Assembly: GCA_009731375.1 (NCBI GenBank)
Contig: BJOX01000103.1
Coordinates: forward strand, 1 to 22,696
Direction of reading: 5' to 3'
Length of the DNA stretch: 22,696 bases
Source of the DNA: Paulinella micropora
Lineage: Eukaryota > Cercozoa > Imbricatea > Euglyphida
Shown here piece by piece: positions 7,481-17,166 of this stretch (the stretch's first letter is position 1; every line of letters begins with the position of its first letter). The position numbers and the translations under genes are program-made. The notes below the pieces were generated by a model. That model did no database searches and was not told the origin of the DNA. It saw only the letters and a list, made by a program, of their open reading frames with translations.

Positions 7481-8794
7481 TGAGCGTTCTGTATCCGGCC
7501 TAGTCATCTTAGCTAAATAAAGAAGACTACCAACTATGCTAGCTATAGCGAACTTACGCAACGCTGCATCATCGGACATAGCTAAGGGCAACTGATCTAG
7601 TGCAGGGGTGCTTACGGGGCGGGACTTACCATACCCAAACTCCCTTAACACCTGTAACTGGTACTTACGTTGATGAAGGACAATTCGTCCTCCTTCCTGT
7701 ACTATTTCAATCCCTTTGAACTCCCTTGCAACTCCTAGCCGTTTTAGGGGGAAATGCTTCTCCAAAGCACTTGCAAAATCTTCATACGCGTTCATGCTAG
7801 GCGCCGTAAAGATTAAGTCATCTACATGAAAAATCCACACTATGGCTTCTCTTATGGGGTTGTCATTCTCAACAAACATACAGAGGTCTGAGTCTAAAAG
7901 CCTAAAATCAAGCTCCTTTAACTTCGGGGCTAATATCTCATACCATCTACGGCCTGCTTGCGGCGCGCCATACAAAGCACCATCAATACGCAAAATCATC
8001 CCCTCATGCCCCTCTCTGTCTAACCCATCAGGAGCATATGCAAACACAGGGTCCTGCATTCGCGCATTTAGGTAGGCATTCTTAAAGTCAACACCATACA
8101 GCTTATGGCCATGCCAAGCAGCAAGCTTTGCAAGCATTAGCAGTGAGCGATGCGAGGCACAAGGAACAAACAACTGATCAGGGTTAAAACTAACTCCTGG
8201 CTCTAACATGTCTCCCCTCAAAGCTAGTCTAGACTTAACAAACTTCCTATTGTTCTCGTCTATCTTCACTTTATGAACCCATGTGAGCCTAACTATCTTG
8301 CTAACTCCAGCCTTTTTGGCTTCACTATAGTTAACCCAAGTGTATGTCTTAAAGTCTTTAAGAGACTGTATCTCCTTCTTCATGCCTTCTTGCAAATCTT
8401 TCGCTGTCATACCCTGCTCTGCTATCTCTTTCGGCACACGAATGTTAAGATAAAGCAAAAGCTCATTCAGCTCATTCATGCATCTTTCATGACATAACAT
8501 AGCAATCTCCGACTCTCCGGCAGGCAATACGGACTCTCCCTCACTTACCCTGTACTTGCTGATCTCTGAATCTAGCATCTTCTCTAATTTGTCTTCAAAC
8601 TGTACAAAGTGAGACGGCTTAGGTTGTTTTCTAACTTTTACTCTGTCTTTGGGGGCACATTTCTGCTTCACTATTCCTATGCGTACTTTGCTCTCCCATC
8701 CTTCTCCATAAGTCTTCTCTGCCCACTCCTCTCCCCACTCTCTTGCAGGGACTCTCACTCCCTCTAGTTCCTGAACCTCAACTACCTTTCGTTC
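7454..8794 (-). pseudogene. pol: Copia reverse transcriptase domain
   Basis: The frame is intact for 447 codons after a TGA at 8795-8797. The N-terminal part is a charged linker. The RT domain begins around TWVNYSEAKKAG and VHKVKIDENN. It contains SFNPDQLFVPCASHRSLLMLA, GVDFKNAYLNA (catalytic Asp), DGALYGAPQAGRRWYE and the active-site block IFHVDDLIFTAP, in which VDD supplies two aspartates. SLLYLAKMTRPD marks the end of the domain. It is the DNA polymerase of the element in active relatives. All visible catalytic residues remain. The gene is nevertheless dead, because stops and frameshifts occur on both sides of this segment. Confidence 0.92.
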
Positions 8795-9490
8795 TCATTT
8801 TAGTTCAGTATGTGGTCGTGATTGTGGTTGTTGTGCTTGCCGTCTTGCTCTCTTTCCTTCGTGAACTATGTTAGTTTCTGTGATCTTATCACTTTGCTCC
8901 CATGTCCTTCCTTTACTAGGCTGCTCACTGTCTTCATATGCTCTTCTCTCGTGTTGTGTCTGTGGATCAGATGCATCTGTGAGTGCGTGTGCGTGTCCTA
9001 GTCCTGTGTTGGTTGTATGTGGGGTTGTGTCGGTGGGATGGGGTGCAGCTGTCGATGTTGTGTCGATGTCCTGTGTAGAGAAGCTATTTTGTGTTGGTGT
9101 GTGATTGTGATCTAAGCTGTCTCCCCCTGTGTCCCCTCCATACTCCCCCTGCTCTTGTTGACTGTCTGACTGACTAACATCATCGACATGGTCATATGAG
9201 TCGTCATCGTCATGAGTCTGTGTCGTGTCCTTTTGTGTGTGGGTGGTTGTGGCTGTGGTGGTGGAGGTTGTGGTGTGTGTCTGTTCGAGATCGACATCCT
9301 TACTCTCACTCTCACCCTCAGCTACATCCTCATCCCACTCTACTGTCCTATCTGGGTGTGCTTCCTTACCTATCATGTACGGATTAAACCGCACGTTTCT
9401 AACTCCTGCTATCACCTTCCTACCGTCCCACACTCTGTATAACTCCCTAAACAAGTCATACCCTACTAGCATCACCTTCTTTCCTCTAAA
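8795..9490 (-). pseudogene. pol: Copia integrase C-terminus and low-complexity linker to RT
   Basis: This is the same reading frame as the integrase before it and the RT after it, bounded by TAG at about 9488 and TGA at 8795-8797. It starts with FRGKKVMLVGYDLFRELYRVW and VRNVRFNPYMIGKE, the conserved copia block that follows the integrase core. A long Thr/His/Asp/Ser/Gln-rich spacer of about 150 residues then ends with basic residues (GKRARRQ). The spacer is probably disordered. Both stops are single-codon changes in an otherwise continuous frame, so they look like nonsense mutations rather than gene borders. Confidence 0.75.
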
Positions 9491-10260
9491 CTAACCTTTT
9501 CTACCTTTATCTGTGTACATAACTCCCATGCATCCTATTGGTCTGAGGTGGGTTAGAAAAGGTTTTCTGCCTAAAAGCTGCTCATATGGGGAAATCCCTT
9601 TTCTTGGCCCATGAGTGGCGGGCAAGATGTTGTGGAGGGTGGTGGCAGAATGCTCCATTTCTGCCCAAAATGAAATGGGCGGATGGGCATGATACCGCAT
9701 AGCCCTTGCGGCTCCTGCCGTTATATCATTAGCTTTCTCAGCTATGGTGTTTCCATTCTTGTCCCCCGTTGCTGAGGTCTTCCATATAAACTGCCTCGGC
9801 TTCCACCACTCAATCACTTCTTTCAGGATGTCAAACTCCTGATCACACCTTATCTCTCTAACTCTATTTCCTGTCTGTCTCTCGTAAAATGCTACCGCCT
9901 GCTTCATGCATTCAATGAATTGGTTCTTATGCGAAAGATAATAATCTTTAATAAACAACTGTAATCATCCGTAACCGAAAATTTATGTATCTTCCCGTGT
10001 ATTGAACGCGCTGACCACGTCCCGGTGTCTATGTGCAGTACTAATCCTGGCTTACTAGCTCTCTCTATCCTATTGACCTTAAACATAGGCAACTGCTTCG
10101 CCTTACCTATCATGCAGGCTTCACAGTATTCTACTTTCTTCTCGTCTCCTACTAGCTTTATGCCTAATGCATTCGCCAGAGCTCTCATCTTCTTAACGCT
10201 ATAGTGTCCACAAGCATAGTGGAACAATTCTATATGTACCTTCCTGATTGAACCTGGCTT
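9491..10260 (-). pseudogene. pol: Copia integrase with GAG-pre-integrase zinc finger, split by a frameshift
   Basis: The upstream part (to about 9950) reads LFHYACGHYSVKKMRALA and YCEACMIGKAKQLP, an HHCC finger. It then has VLHIDTGTW (first catalytic Asp) and SVTDDYSC. A one-base frameshift follows. The downstream part (from 9958) reads FIKDYYLSHKNQFIECM, REIRCDQEFD (second Asp), NGNTIAEKAND (catalytic Glu in AEK) and PISFWAEMEHSA, then GISPYEQLLGRKP. These are the copia integrase landmarks in order. The enzyme inserts element cDNA in active relatives. The frameshift lies in a run TGTTTATTAAAG and destroys the gene. Confidence 0.88.
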
Positions 10261-10367
10261 GCGGGGATAAGACGCATACAGCGTTACCTCCCTCGTTTTG
10301 CCTTCTGACTTTCTACACTCGTCTCTCTCTCTCTTTCTCTCTTGGGGTTTCCCTCCCTTTCACCCCA

Positions 10368-10915
10368 CTACCTCTCTATTTGCTTGTGTGGAGGCTCGTA
10401 ACGGTCGTTGATGTCTAATGGAGTGTCAAACTCGTCATCCCACCTGTAAAGGAGGGTCGACATGAGTTTGCCTCTTACTAGCACGTCTCTCTCCTCAATC
10501 CTTACGGGGTGTTTTAGAATAAGTAACTGTCCATTCTGATGAACGACAGACCGATGATGGATGTGATCCATCCTGCCGGTCGACGCAATATTCACGGGTA
10601 ACCTAGTGTCAAGTAGCATAGGCCTTGACACCGTAACCGGTTTACAGTGTCCGTTGATGCGTGTTACCCTTGCTGTCCCTTCTGCCCTATCTCACACTCT
10701 CCGTTACCTGTTACTAGCTTAATAGGTGGTACTGACTTGATGTCATGTAATATTTCGGGATTGCAGGCTATGTCCCTAGAAGACCCACTGTCCTGAGCTA
10801 TCGTGTTTTTCCTATCTCGCCCACCTTCCCCATCTAACACTAATGCATAGTTCTGTCTGCTGTCTTTGTGTTTTGATGGTGTTGGTGGCTGAGTGGTGTG
10901 GGTGTCTTGGGTTTA
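10368..10915 (-). pseudogene. pol: Copia aspartic protease region, frameshifted
   Basis: One minus-strand frame, open from about 10912 to a TAA at 10664, reads YALVLDGEGG and then AQDSGSSRDIACNPEILHD. The DSGS motif (Asp codon 10790-10792) is the aspartic protease active site, followed by IKLVTGNG. A frameshift near 10670 moves the continuation into another frame (TRINGHCKPVTVSRPML to PPHKQIER, stop at 10368). That second piece is the link to the integrase finger. The protease cuts the Gag-Pol polyprotein in active relatives. Confidence 0.75.
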
Positions 10916-10974
10916 TGTTGGTGGGGATAATGTCGTGCTAACTGCGTGTGCAATATACACTCCCTCTATCGCTC

Positions 10975-12988
10975 TTACCACACTGTCAAGAACTCGTCTA
11001 GCACTAACTTCCCCTCACTCACTCTCTTCACCTCACCACTGCTTTCTCTGATGCATGTTGTAGTAGTGTCCGGATAGGATGACGTATCGGTCTCCGAGGC
11101 AGTGTTGTAGGCCTGAGCTCGACCGAAATTCGGGTTGGAGCTTGCCCATGAGCCTCCTCCTCCTCTTGGTGGGAGGGCTGGAGCTCGAACAGCTCTCCCT
11201 CCATATCGGGTATATCCCCGACCTCCTCCTCTTCCTCTCTGAGGGGTTCCCTGCCACCTCGAGGCTCCTCTCCATGTTCCTCGTCCTCGTCCTCCTCCTC
11301 CTCCTCTTCGTCCTCCTGCTCCTGCTCCTCCTCCTCGTCCTCTTTGAGAGGCCTTTAGGTTCTTTTGTCTCTCCCTTTCCTCCTTCTTCTCCTTCATCCT
11401 CTTCATGTAGGTAATGATTGCCTCTCGTAACTCCTCATCATCACACATATTGGCATACCAACCTTCGTTCACAGCGGCAATCTGAAGCATATTGAAAAGG
11501 CCCGGTTCCTTGCCTTCCGTCCTGCTCAGAAAATTTGCCCTTGCTGTTGGGTTCTGCCTATCATGATTGAAAGAGCAGTCTCTGTTCTCCATCTGTGCCT
11601 TACACTGCAAGCCCGCGAACCACCTCCAACATGCGGTCTTCAGGTCTGGCTCTCTCTGTCTCTTCCAACCGGCAACTCTGTTTGTGTACGTGGCTTGTGC
11701 GCCAACAGGTACACCGCCTGCCTGTGCCGTATGTGCCTCCGTGAGCGAGTCCATGTTTGAGCATGCACTCATCACTTCTTGAAACAGTGCTGACGGAGCA
11801 ACGCTTTGAACCGTATTTTCGAACACGTGTGTCTCGAGGAAGTTCTTGGACTTCACTGAGCTAAACGTCGAGCATTGTTGTATGAGCTGAGTAAGCTTAC
11901 TCGGGTTAACTGTGTGTAACGCCGAAAAGAAATAGAGGATGATCGACTTGCGGCCATAGAATAGCCCATAGGAGGAAACTACCTCCGTAAGGGTCGCCGC
12001 CAAGCCAACAGCACTCCTCAAACTCATCGCCACTGTCTCAAAGATTTCAAATCCTATGAGAGTACCAGTGCAGAGATGCTGGTATCCATGAGATTGAAAA
12101 TATGAAATGAGTGTGGCCACCGCCAGTTCACACTGAGCGTCTAGGCCTGTTGCATTGTTTCTCTTAATCTCCTCCTTCTTTCTCAAAAACTTGTACTGTG
12201 TCAGATCAAATCCCTCCGAGACTAGAGATTGGTCAAAAACAGTAACAAGGGCCTCGTATTCCTGCGTTTCGTCGCAAGGAAAAGCCTTCATGCAGGCATT
12301 GATCTCTTTGAGCTTGCTCAAAAGCGAAGCATCAGAGTCTTTGTCTGAGCTCGTCTTGGCATCTAGCATGAGACTTGCCACTCTTCCTTTCTTCCCCTTG
12401 AAGGCATTTATGATGTTCTGTCTGTCCTTCTTCTCCGTGTTTGTGACCACCACCGTAGTTGAGCCCGGGGTTGTAGGGGCTGGTGGGGCAGGAGCTGGTG
12501 GGGGAAAATATGTCGGAGGGTGTGTCTTTGTACCACTCACTTTTGCTTTCATTCTTTCCAGTCATCGTCTTCTCGAACTCCGCCTTCTCTTTCGCCTTCT
12601 TCTTCTCAGATATCACCAGCTTTTGAGCATGAGTGATAAAGGCCACCAATTCAGAAGCAGATCTGAGAAAATTATATTTCTCCACATATTGGTCAACACC
12701 TGCTTTGTTGGCGACCGGTGGTGCGTTACTAAGTGATTTAAGGACAGAGTGATCCTTGGTAGGAATCCATCTCTTCCATGCCTCCTTATGCAGTAACGCA
12801 CCCATCAACAGTCTGATCTTGGTCAGAACTCTGTCAGTCTTCTCTAACTCATCAATCACAGGATGAGTTTCTCCTGCTGCCTTAATGCTTTTTTCCATCT
12901 CTGCCTTCCCCTCCTCCAAGGCCTTCATTTCCATCGTAAAAAAATGAAATATGCCACTCGAGTTTTTCGAACCCAGATTGGTCTTCAT
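10975..12988 (-). pseudogene. gag: Copia gag with CCCH finger and RGG-rich tail, frameshifted
   Basis: The first frame starts at Met 12988 (MKTNLGSKNSSG) and is helical and charged. A Pro-rich linker follows near 12480-12550, where the frame must shift to continue (VASLMLDAKTSSD onwards). The second frame then runs to a stop at 10975. Around 11560-11640 is a finger with spacing C-x8-C-x8-C-x3-H (CWRWFAGLQC ... CSFNH), which is not the usual CCHC zinc knuckle. After it comes an Arg/Gly-rich tail (RGRGGGAGAGGRRGG, RGGGRGYTRYGG). Gag proteins form the particle and bind element RNA; the finger and RGG tail are plausible RNA-binding parts. The frameshift is probably decay, but could also reflect where the true joint is in the linker. 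Confidence 0.75.
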
Positions 12989-13084
12989 TTTTGTTACATC
13001 GACTGCCTCCTGACCAGTCGCGAGGAATCTGGCTATTGCTCCTCGGCTGTATTACCATGGTATTACGCTTCGCCTTTTTGCAAT

Positions 13085-13757
13085 TGTAGGCATCACCCCC
13101 CGGATAGCCGGTAAAAAGTACACTTTTTTTTTGTGTCAGGTGCACCTAGTTTCTTCCCATTATTTCAATATCGTTTGGCCGGATTTGACCTAATGCCATT
13201 TTAACCTTGGTCTGTTGCCGCTTTCTTTTGTGCGGTTTCACTGAGCTAATATTGCTGTTGACATTCAAGACAACAACAAAAATTAGTTTTTCATTTTTGT
13301 GTCAGATTTTCATTTTTGTGACAGTTTTTCATTTTTGTGACAAAAATTCAAATTTTCAAATTTAACGGTAACATTTCGCGAAAATTTACGATATTTTGCG
13401 GACGAATATAGCAGTTAATTTGAAAAATTCAAATTTTCACCCAAAATCAAAATTCCAACCAAAACTGAAATTCCAACCAAAACAGAAAAATCAATTTTTT
13501 TTGTTGTCTTGAATGTCAACAGCAATATAACGAGACATCATTCTCCTTTGGGGATTTGTGTTTGGTTGTGTTACCGACTTTTTAACGAGCTATCTTCGGG
13601 GATTTTAACATTGGAGTCACCAGCACACTGCTGATTTCTTTTCTGGCTTGTCCTTTGACGGCAGAAGGAAAATTTGGGCTGACCTATCTCCATTGAGTAG
13701 GCAGACTCAAACAACAAATACTCCAACACATCCCCACACAAGCTCTTTTGCAAAACA
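13085..13757 (+). repeat. Left inverted arm, interrupted by a MITE
   Basis: It matches the reverse complement of 15222-15590. Conserved blocks include CGGATAGCCGGTAAAAAGTAC, CACTGAGCTAATA, ACGAGACATCATTCTC, GTGTTTGGTTGT and ACAAATACTCCAACACA. Confidence 0.8.
13252..13525. mobile_element. 274-bp MITE with TA target duplication
   Basis: The termini are inverted repeats of about 33 bp with one mismatch, starting TTGCTGTTGACATTCAAG. TA flanks both sides (13250-13251 and 13526-13527). Inside are three 19-bp units (TTTTCATTTTTGTGACAG type) near the left end and two to three AATTCCAACCAAAAC units near the right end. There is no coding capacity. TA duplication and size fit a Tc1/mariner-type non-autonomous element. 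The right arm of the host element holds the same site without the insertion (GCTAATACAACGAG on the minus strand). Confidence 0.85.
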
Positions 13758-13763
13758 ATATGT

Positions 13764-14579
13764 CTAGGCGTTTGGGTGTGTGTACTGGAGGTAACCCTCA
13801 CATCGTGGGCCGTATGAACGTTCCCAAATCAGGGTTTGAGTGTACACCCCAAAGATAGCATCGAGTAATTCAAGGTGGGTGTGTGAGTCCCCAAACTTGA
13901 TATGCTGTATCTTCTTTCTCTTTTCTGGATCAGAGACCAGTTTGCCGAGGAGCTGTGCTGTGTTTGATAATGGGATATAGACATCCCTTTTAGCACGACT
14001 TTTCTCTCTTCTTTGATCCTGAGGGATCCACACATAGGTATCCTTCCCTACCCCCATCCTGTTATCGAACTCTTCTTTAGTGAGGTCATAGTGGTCTTGC
14101 ACCCACTGTTGTTCCTCCACTGTGATCTCCTCTCCATCACTATGAATCAAGTCGATCATTTTTTGTCCTCCTCCTCCCGTGTGGGCAGGTGGTATGGGAT
14201 TACCATATGCTCCTCCTCCTCCCATACCTTCTTGTTCAAATCCTCCTTCATCTTCGTCTCCTCCATATCTTCCTTCGTCATCCCAGCCCTCTTCTACTCC
14301 TCCTCCTACTTCTTCATCTCCTCCTCCTCCTCGTTCTCCTACTCCTCCTAGTTTTCCTACTCTTACTACTCTTCGTCTACTTATCTCTGTTCCTCCACCT
14401 ACTCCTCCTTCTCCTTCTTCTTCTTCGTCGTCTTGTCCGCTTTCTCCTCCTCCACCTTCATTCAATCCTCCTAGTCCTCCTTCATTCAATCCTCTTCCTC
14501 CTCCTCCTCCTCCTTCTTCTTCTTCTCTTCTTTGTTCTGCCTCCGAGAATTCACTCACTTCGGCGGTCTCTGTCGACAT
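13764..14579 (-). CDS. Gly/Glu-rich protein of unknown function inside the inverted-repeat element (271 aa)
   Basis: It is open from ATG at 14579 to a stop at 13764, just inside the left arm, so it belongs to the element. Residues 1-140 are low-complexity Gly/Glu with few other residues. Residues about 140-271 are balanced in composition (TVEEQQWVQDHYDLTKEEF, DTYVWIPQDQRR, HIKFGDSHTHLELLDAIFG, RSYGPRCEGYLQYTHPNA) and look like a folded domain. I recognise no transposase motif (no clear DDE or CCHC). The antisense Pro/Ser ORFs on the plus strand are shadows of the Gly/Glu-rich tract. It may be an accessory protein, a captured gene or an exon of a longer broken gene. Confidence 0.5.
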   Translation of the reverse strand: MSTETAEVSEFSEAEQRREEEEGGGGGGRGLNEGGLGGLNEGGGGESGQDDEEEEGEGGVGGGTEISRRRVVRVGKLGGVGERGGGGDEEVGGGVEEGWDDEGRYGGDEDEGGFEQEGMGGGGAYGNPIPPAHTGGGGQKMIDLIHSDGEEITVEEQQWVQDHYDLTKEEFDNRMGVGKDTYVWIPQDQRREKSRAKRDVYIPLSNTAQLLGKLVSDPEKRKKIQHIKFGDSHTHLELLDAIFGVYTQTLIWERSYGPRCEGYLQYTHPNA

Positions 14580-15221
14580 GATGTCGTAGTAGTGATCAAC
14601 AGGAGGACAGTGTCAGCTCCTATGTTTGGTTTTTGTTCGTTTGTGTTCTGTTCCTCCTTCAGTCGATTGACTAGTGAAGAGAGAAACTAATAGAGAGGGT
14701 AGGATAAGATTCCCTGTCCTCTATGAAACACTGTTTGTATGTTTGTTTTTGTTTGAGAAAAATAGTCTTTGAGACTTTCTCCGATTTCTTGTTCTCCTTA
14801 CTCAGATTACTTTCTCCTCCTTCTTTTCTATATTGTATCTAGTATGAGGCACTTGGACCTACACACAGATAGTAATAGAGAAGCTAGAAAAGCTCTCCTT
14901 GAGAAGTCGACAGTCGGTCGGATAGGTTCTCAGACCTACCTTTAGAAAACGATCAGAGATTTGCAAAAATACTCTGACGTATGTGTGAGATAATGCAGAT
15001 AAATGCACAAACTAGAAGGGTAGAGTGTTGTGCTCCTGTCCCTATGCTTGTTTGTGTTTTGTGTGTGTTCCTTCACTCTTCTGTCCACCTCCTTCTTCTT
15101 GGTCTCTGTGTGAGAACAGCAAGAACGACAGAGAGTTTGTATCTGATGTCTCCTTGTGAGCACACAGATATGGATTGGGCTAGAGGGTACGAGACACCTG
15201 CTTGAGACCAATCAAATTATT
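14580..15221. other. Internal non-coding part of the inverted-repeat element
   Basis: It lies upstream of the Gly/Glu-rich ORF, so it probably holds its promoter and leader. It has many short GAGAC/TGTGAGA motifs. ORFs of 74-89 codons on both strands lack any protein-like signature. Confidence 0.4.
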
Positions 15222-15590
15222 TGTTTTGTGAAAGAGTTATGAGGGAGCTGTGTTGGAGTATTTGTTTTCGTCTGACGTACCCGTGTGAGACAGGTCAGTG
15301 TTGCCTGTGTGGCAAAGCAGAAAGAAATTACCCTAGTGATGTGGACTCCAAATGTAATGGCCCCAACGATAGCTCGAAAAAAGTCGGTAATACAACCAAA
15401 CACAGTCCTCAAGAATGAGAATGATGTCTCGTTGTATTAGCTCAGTGAAGCCGAAAAAGGAAAACGGCAACAGACCAGGAATAAAATGGCATCAGGTCCA
15501 ATCCGGACAAATAATACTGAAAAACAAGCTGGTGCACCTGTCACCAGGAAAAGGTACTTTTTACCGGCTATCCGGGGGGTGATGCCTACA
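15222..15590 (-). repeat. Right inverted arm, uninterrupted
   Basis: The reverse complement is colinear with 13085-13757 minus the MITE. It keeps the pre-insertion site of the MITE. Its outer end GATGCCTACA touches repeat A' directly. Confidence 0.8.
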
Positions 15591-15937
15591 GCTGCCACCA
15601 GTAACCAACTTGAAAATGTTTAGTCACATTTGAATTTGAATTTGAATTTGAAATAATATCATTAGAATTTAATCAATTAAATATAATTACATTGATTTTG
15701 ATGTAAAACAACATAAAAACAAAGAAAAACCAAGCTCATGCAACCCAAAACAACTATCTAGCAAATAAATTCCAAACGGTTGAAAAACAACTGTAACGGC
15801 TAGAAATTCAATTTTTTAAAAGTTTTTTTGTTTAAAATAATTAAAATACATTAAAATCTTCAATTTGGTAGTATATTCATTTTTTTTTATATATACTAGT
15901 TTTTTTTCTTGTACGGAATCTTGTTGTTTATCCTGTC
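15591..15937 (+). repeat. Repeat A', right full-length copy (347 bp)
   Basis: It is a direct repeat of 5767-6107, from GCTGCCACCAGTAACC to TATCCTGTC. It differs by scattered substitutions and small T-run indels. The downstream sequence (TCTCAAAG...) is unlike that after A, which fixes the family end at TGTC. Confidence 0.8.
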
Positions 15938-16329
15938 TCTCAAAGAAAAAATGCAAAACAATAGTGATTAATAACTTACCCACCGTCCGCGCCGCCGTAT
16001 CTTGAAGACTTGACAGTATTAATTTCTAAGTTTCTTAATTATTTAATAGTTTCTAAGAATATTCAAAATTAAATATTGTATTACTAAGACTCTCTGTCTT
16101 CCCTCTGCCTCTGCACATCCACATATCGTGCCCGCCTCCTTGTGGCTAAATTCACAATCGTTGTCTTCCGAGCGCGAGGCCCCCGCCTGCTCCATCAACC
16201 GTCTTACCTTCTTAGTTTCGTGTGACAATATATCCCCTTAAGAAGTTGAACAGTGTCGAGGGTATTAGAAGCCGGTTTAACGTCTCCCAGGCGTCCCCAG
16301 TTGACTATCTAACCAGCTCCAAACGTACT
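15938..16329. other. Interval between repeat A' and the piggyBac-like element
   Basis: An A/T-rich left half (TTAATTATTTAATAG) is followed by a more balanced stretch to 16329. A 61-codon minus-strand frame at 16043-16228 contains DNDCEFSHKEAG and CGCAEAEGR but has no family match I can name. It could be a remnant of the broken gene on the other side of the piggyBac insertion; the evidence is weak. Confidence 0.3.
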
Positions 16330-16349
16330 TTAAGACTTACTCCTGCAAG

Positions 16350-16384
16350 ATCCACATTTGTGGATACAATCCACATTTGTGGAT
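16350..16384. repeat. Paired palindromic boxes near left end of the piggyBac-like element
   Basis: Two copies of ATCCACATTTGTGGAT are separated by three bases. They match boxes near the other end of the element and probably served as transposase-binding sites. Confidence 0.65.
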
Positions 16385-16929
16385 CTGGTTTTCAATTTGA
16401 ATAAAAGCATCAGTACCCATCGCCAAATGTTATACTACGCTTGAGATTATTGAAATAAGATATTGAAGCAATCTGTGAAAGTTCCGATGTCATATCTTAT
16501 CTGGAAGTGACTGAAATGTGCAACTGAAAATAGGTGCCAACCATTTTTTCGCGGGTTTTTTTTACCACGTTTTCGCGGAAACTTTCTGCAGGAGCAGAGC
16601 TCTTGAGGTCAGAGTGTCATGTTTCAGTCAGGGAATTTGATGAGGCTTTCTTCCACAGAAATTTCCACAGTAGTGAAAGACTGACGAGATGGAAGCTAGG
16701 TGTTTCTGTCCTCTTGTTATGCCAGGCTGTAAGGACACTGCAGACATTCACTTGAACTACGTTCGCCCTACCCTCTCATGAATGTTCAATATTTTCTTGC
16801 TATAGTTGCTGTGATGTATTCTGGCAGGATATGAATTGAATCACCAACAGGTATGCTATCTTTCTGTGAAATATCAGCTTCTCAGAGCGTCAGATGGCTT
16901 GGCTACCTGTGATTGAATTTCTTTCCTAC

Positions 16930-16951
16930 ATTTTTTTTTTTTTTTTTTTTT
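16930..16951. repeat. Poly-T tract (about 22 bp)
   Basis: A pure T run within the piggyBac-like element, just upstream of the transposase remnant. It may be the polypyrimidine part of an old intron, since GCACAG follows at 16981-16986. Confidence 0.6.
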
Positions 16952-16983
16952 TGCTTTACTTTCATGTCATAGGTTTGCCTGCA

Positions 16984-17166
16984 CAGACAGATTATTGGAA
17001 AGAAGCACTACCTGCATTCTGGCAGTGGCTGGACTGACCTTTCGAATGTGTTGTCCTTTGCAAGGTTTGAGACCATCACGCAATATTTTCACATGGATGA
17101 CTATTGTCTAGCCCATCCGCATGAATACCCTACTAAGATAAACTTTTCAATGGTAGTACCTTGTTA
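16984..17166 (+). pseudogene. Fragment of piggyBac-type transposase
   Basis: From 16984 one frame reads QTDYWKEALPAFWQWLD to a stop. From 17036 another frame reads DLSNVLSFARFETITQYFHMDD and continues to TAG at 17164-17166. In piggyBac transposases the corresponding block is a YW motif followed shortly by an MSR-xRF-xxI-xxxLHF-xD segment, and this matches its pattern. One frameshift lies between the pieces. No catalytic DDD residues can be located. The coding strand agrees with one orientation of the TTAA-flanked element that contains it. The match is by motif recall; a profile search would settle it. Confidence 0.55.

Larger units (their letters stand above)
6104..13084 (-). mobile_element. 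Decayed Ty1/copia retrotransposon, 3' LTR present, 5' LTR not seen
   Basis: Read on the minus strand the order is gag, protease, integrase, reverse transcriptase, RNase H, which is the copia order. The 3' end has a polypurine tract and an LTR. Frameshifts lie near 12540, 10670, 9950 and 7480. In-frame stops lie near 9488, 8796 and 7330. The element is therefore inactive. Its 5' end runs into the inverted-repeat element at 13085, and no sequence matching the 3' LTR was found to the right. Confidence 0.85.
13085..15590. mobile_element. 2.5-kb element with long inverted terminal repeats
   Basis: The left arm (13085-13757) and the reverse complement of the right arm (15590-15222) align throughout, apart from a 276-bp insertion in the left arm. 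Both begin TGTAGGCATCACCCCCCGG and end in CACAAAACA or GCAAAACA. Arm length is about 370-400 bp and the arms are clearly diverged. The central 1.46 kb carries one ORF. No target duplication is visible: the left side is copia sequence and the right side is repeat A'. Long-TIR DNA transposons such as Mutator-like elements fit best. An inverted pair of solo LTR-like units is the alternative. Confidence 0.65.

Noticed and set aside
11079-11414. Leu-rich 111-codon plus-strand ORF resembling a membrane protein
   Set aside because: Exact shadow of the Arg/Gly-rich tail of gag on the minus strand.
12882-13145. Minus-strand 87-codon frame overlapping the gag start
   Set aside because: It overlaps the better gag frame and extends into the inverted arm. 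The gag frame has more typical charged helical composition. It remains possible that a short gag leader uses it.
14013-14589. Pro/Ser- and Leu-rich plus-strand ORFs
   Set aside because: Shadows of the Gly/Glu-rich minus-strand ORF; composition mirrors it.
13085-15590. Inverted arms as a pair of solo LTRs
   Set aside because: They start with TG and end with CA, but no 4-6 bp duplication flanks either arm cleanly and the orientation is head-to-head. Kept only as an alternative.
5767-15937. Repeats A and A' as the two LTRs of one 10-kb retroelement
   Set aside because: No TG...CA ends and no matching target duplication outside. Further family members lie outside the pair, and a separate LTR with polypurine tract fits the copia element better.
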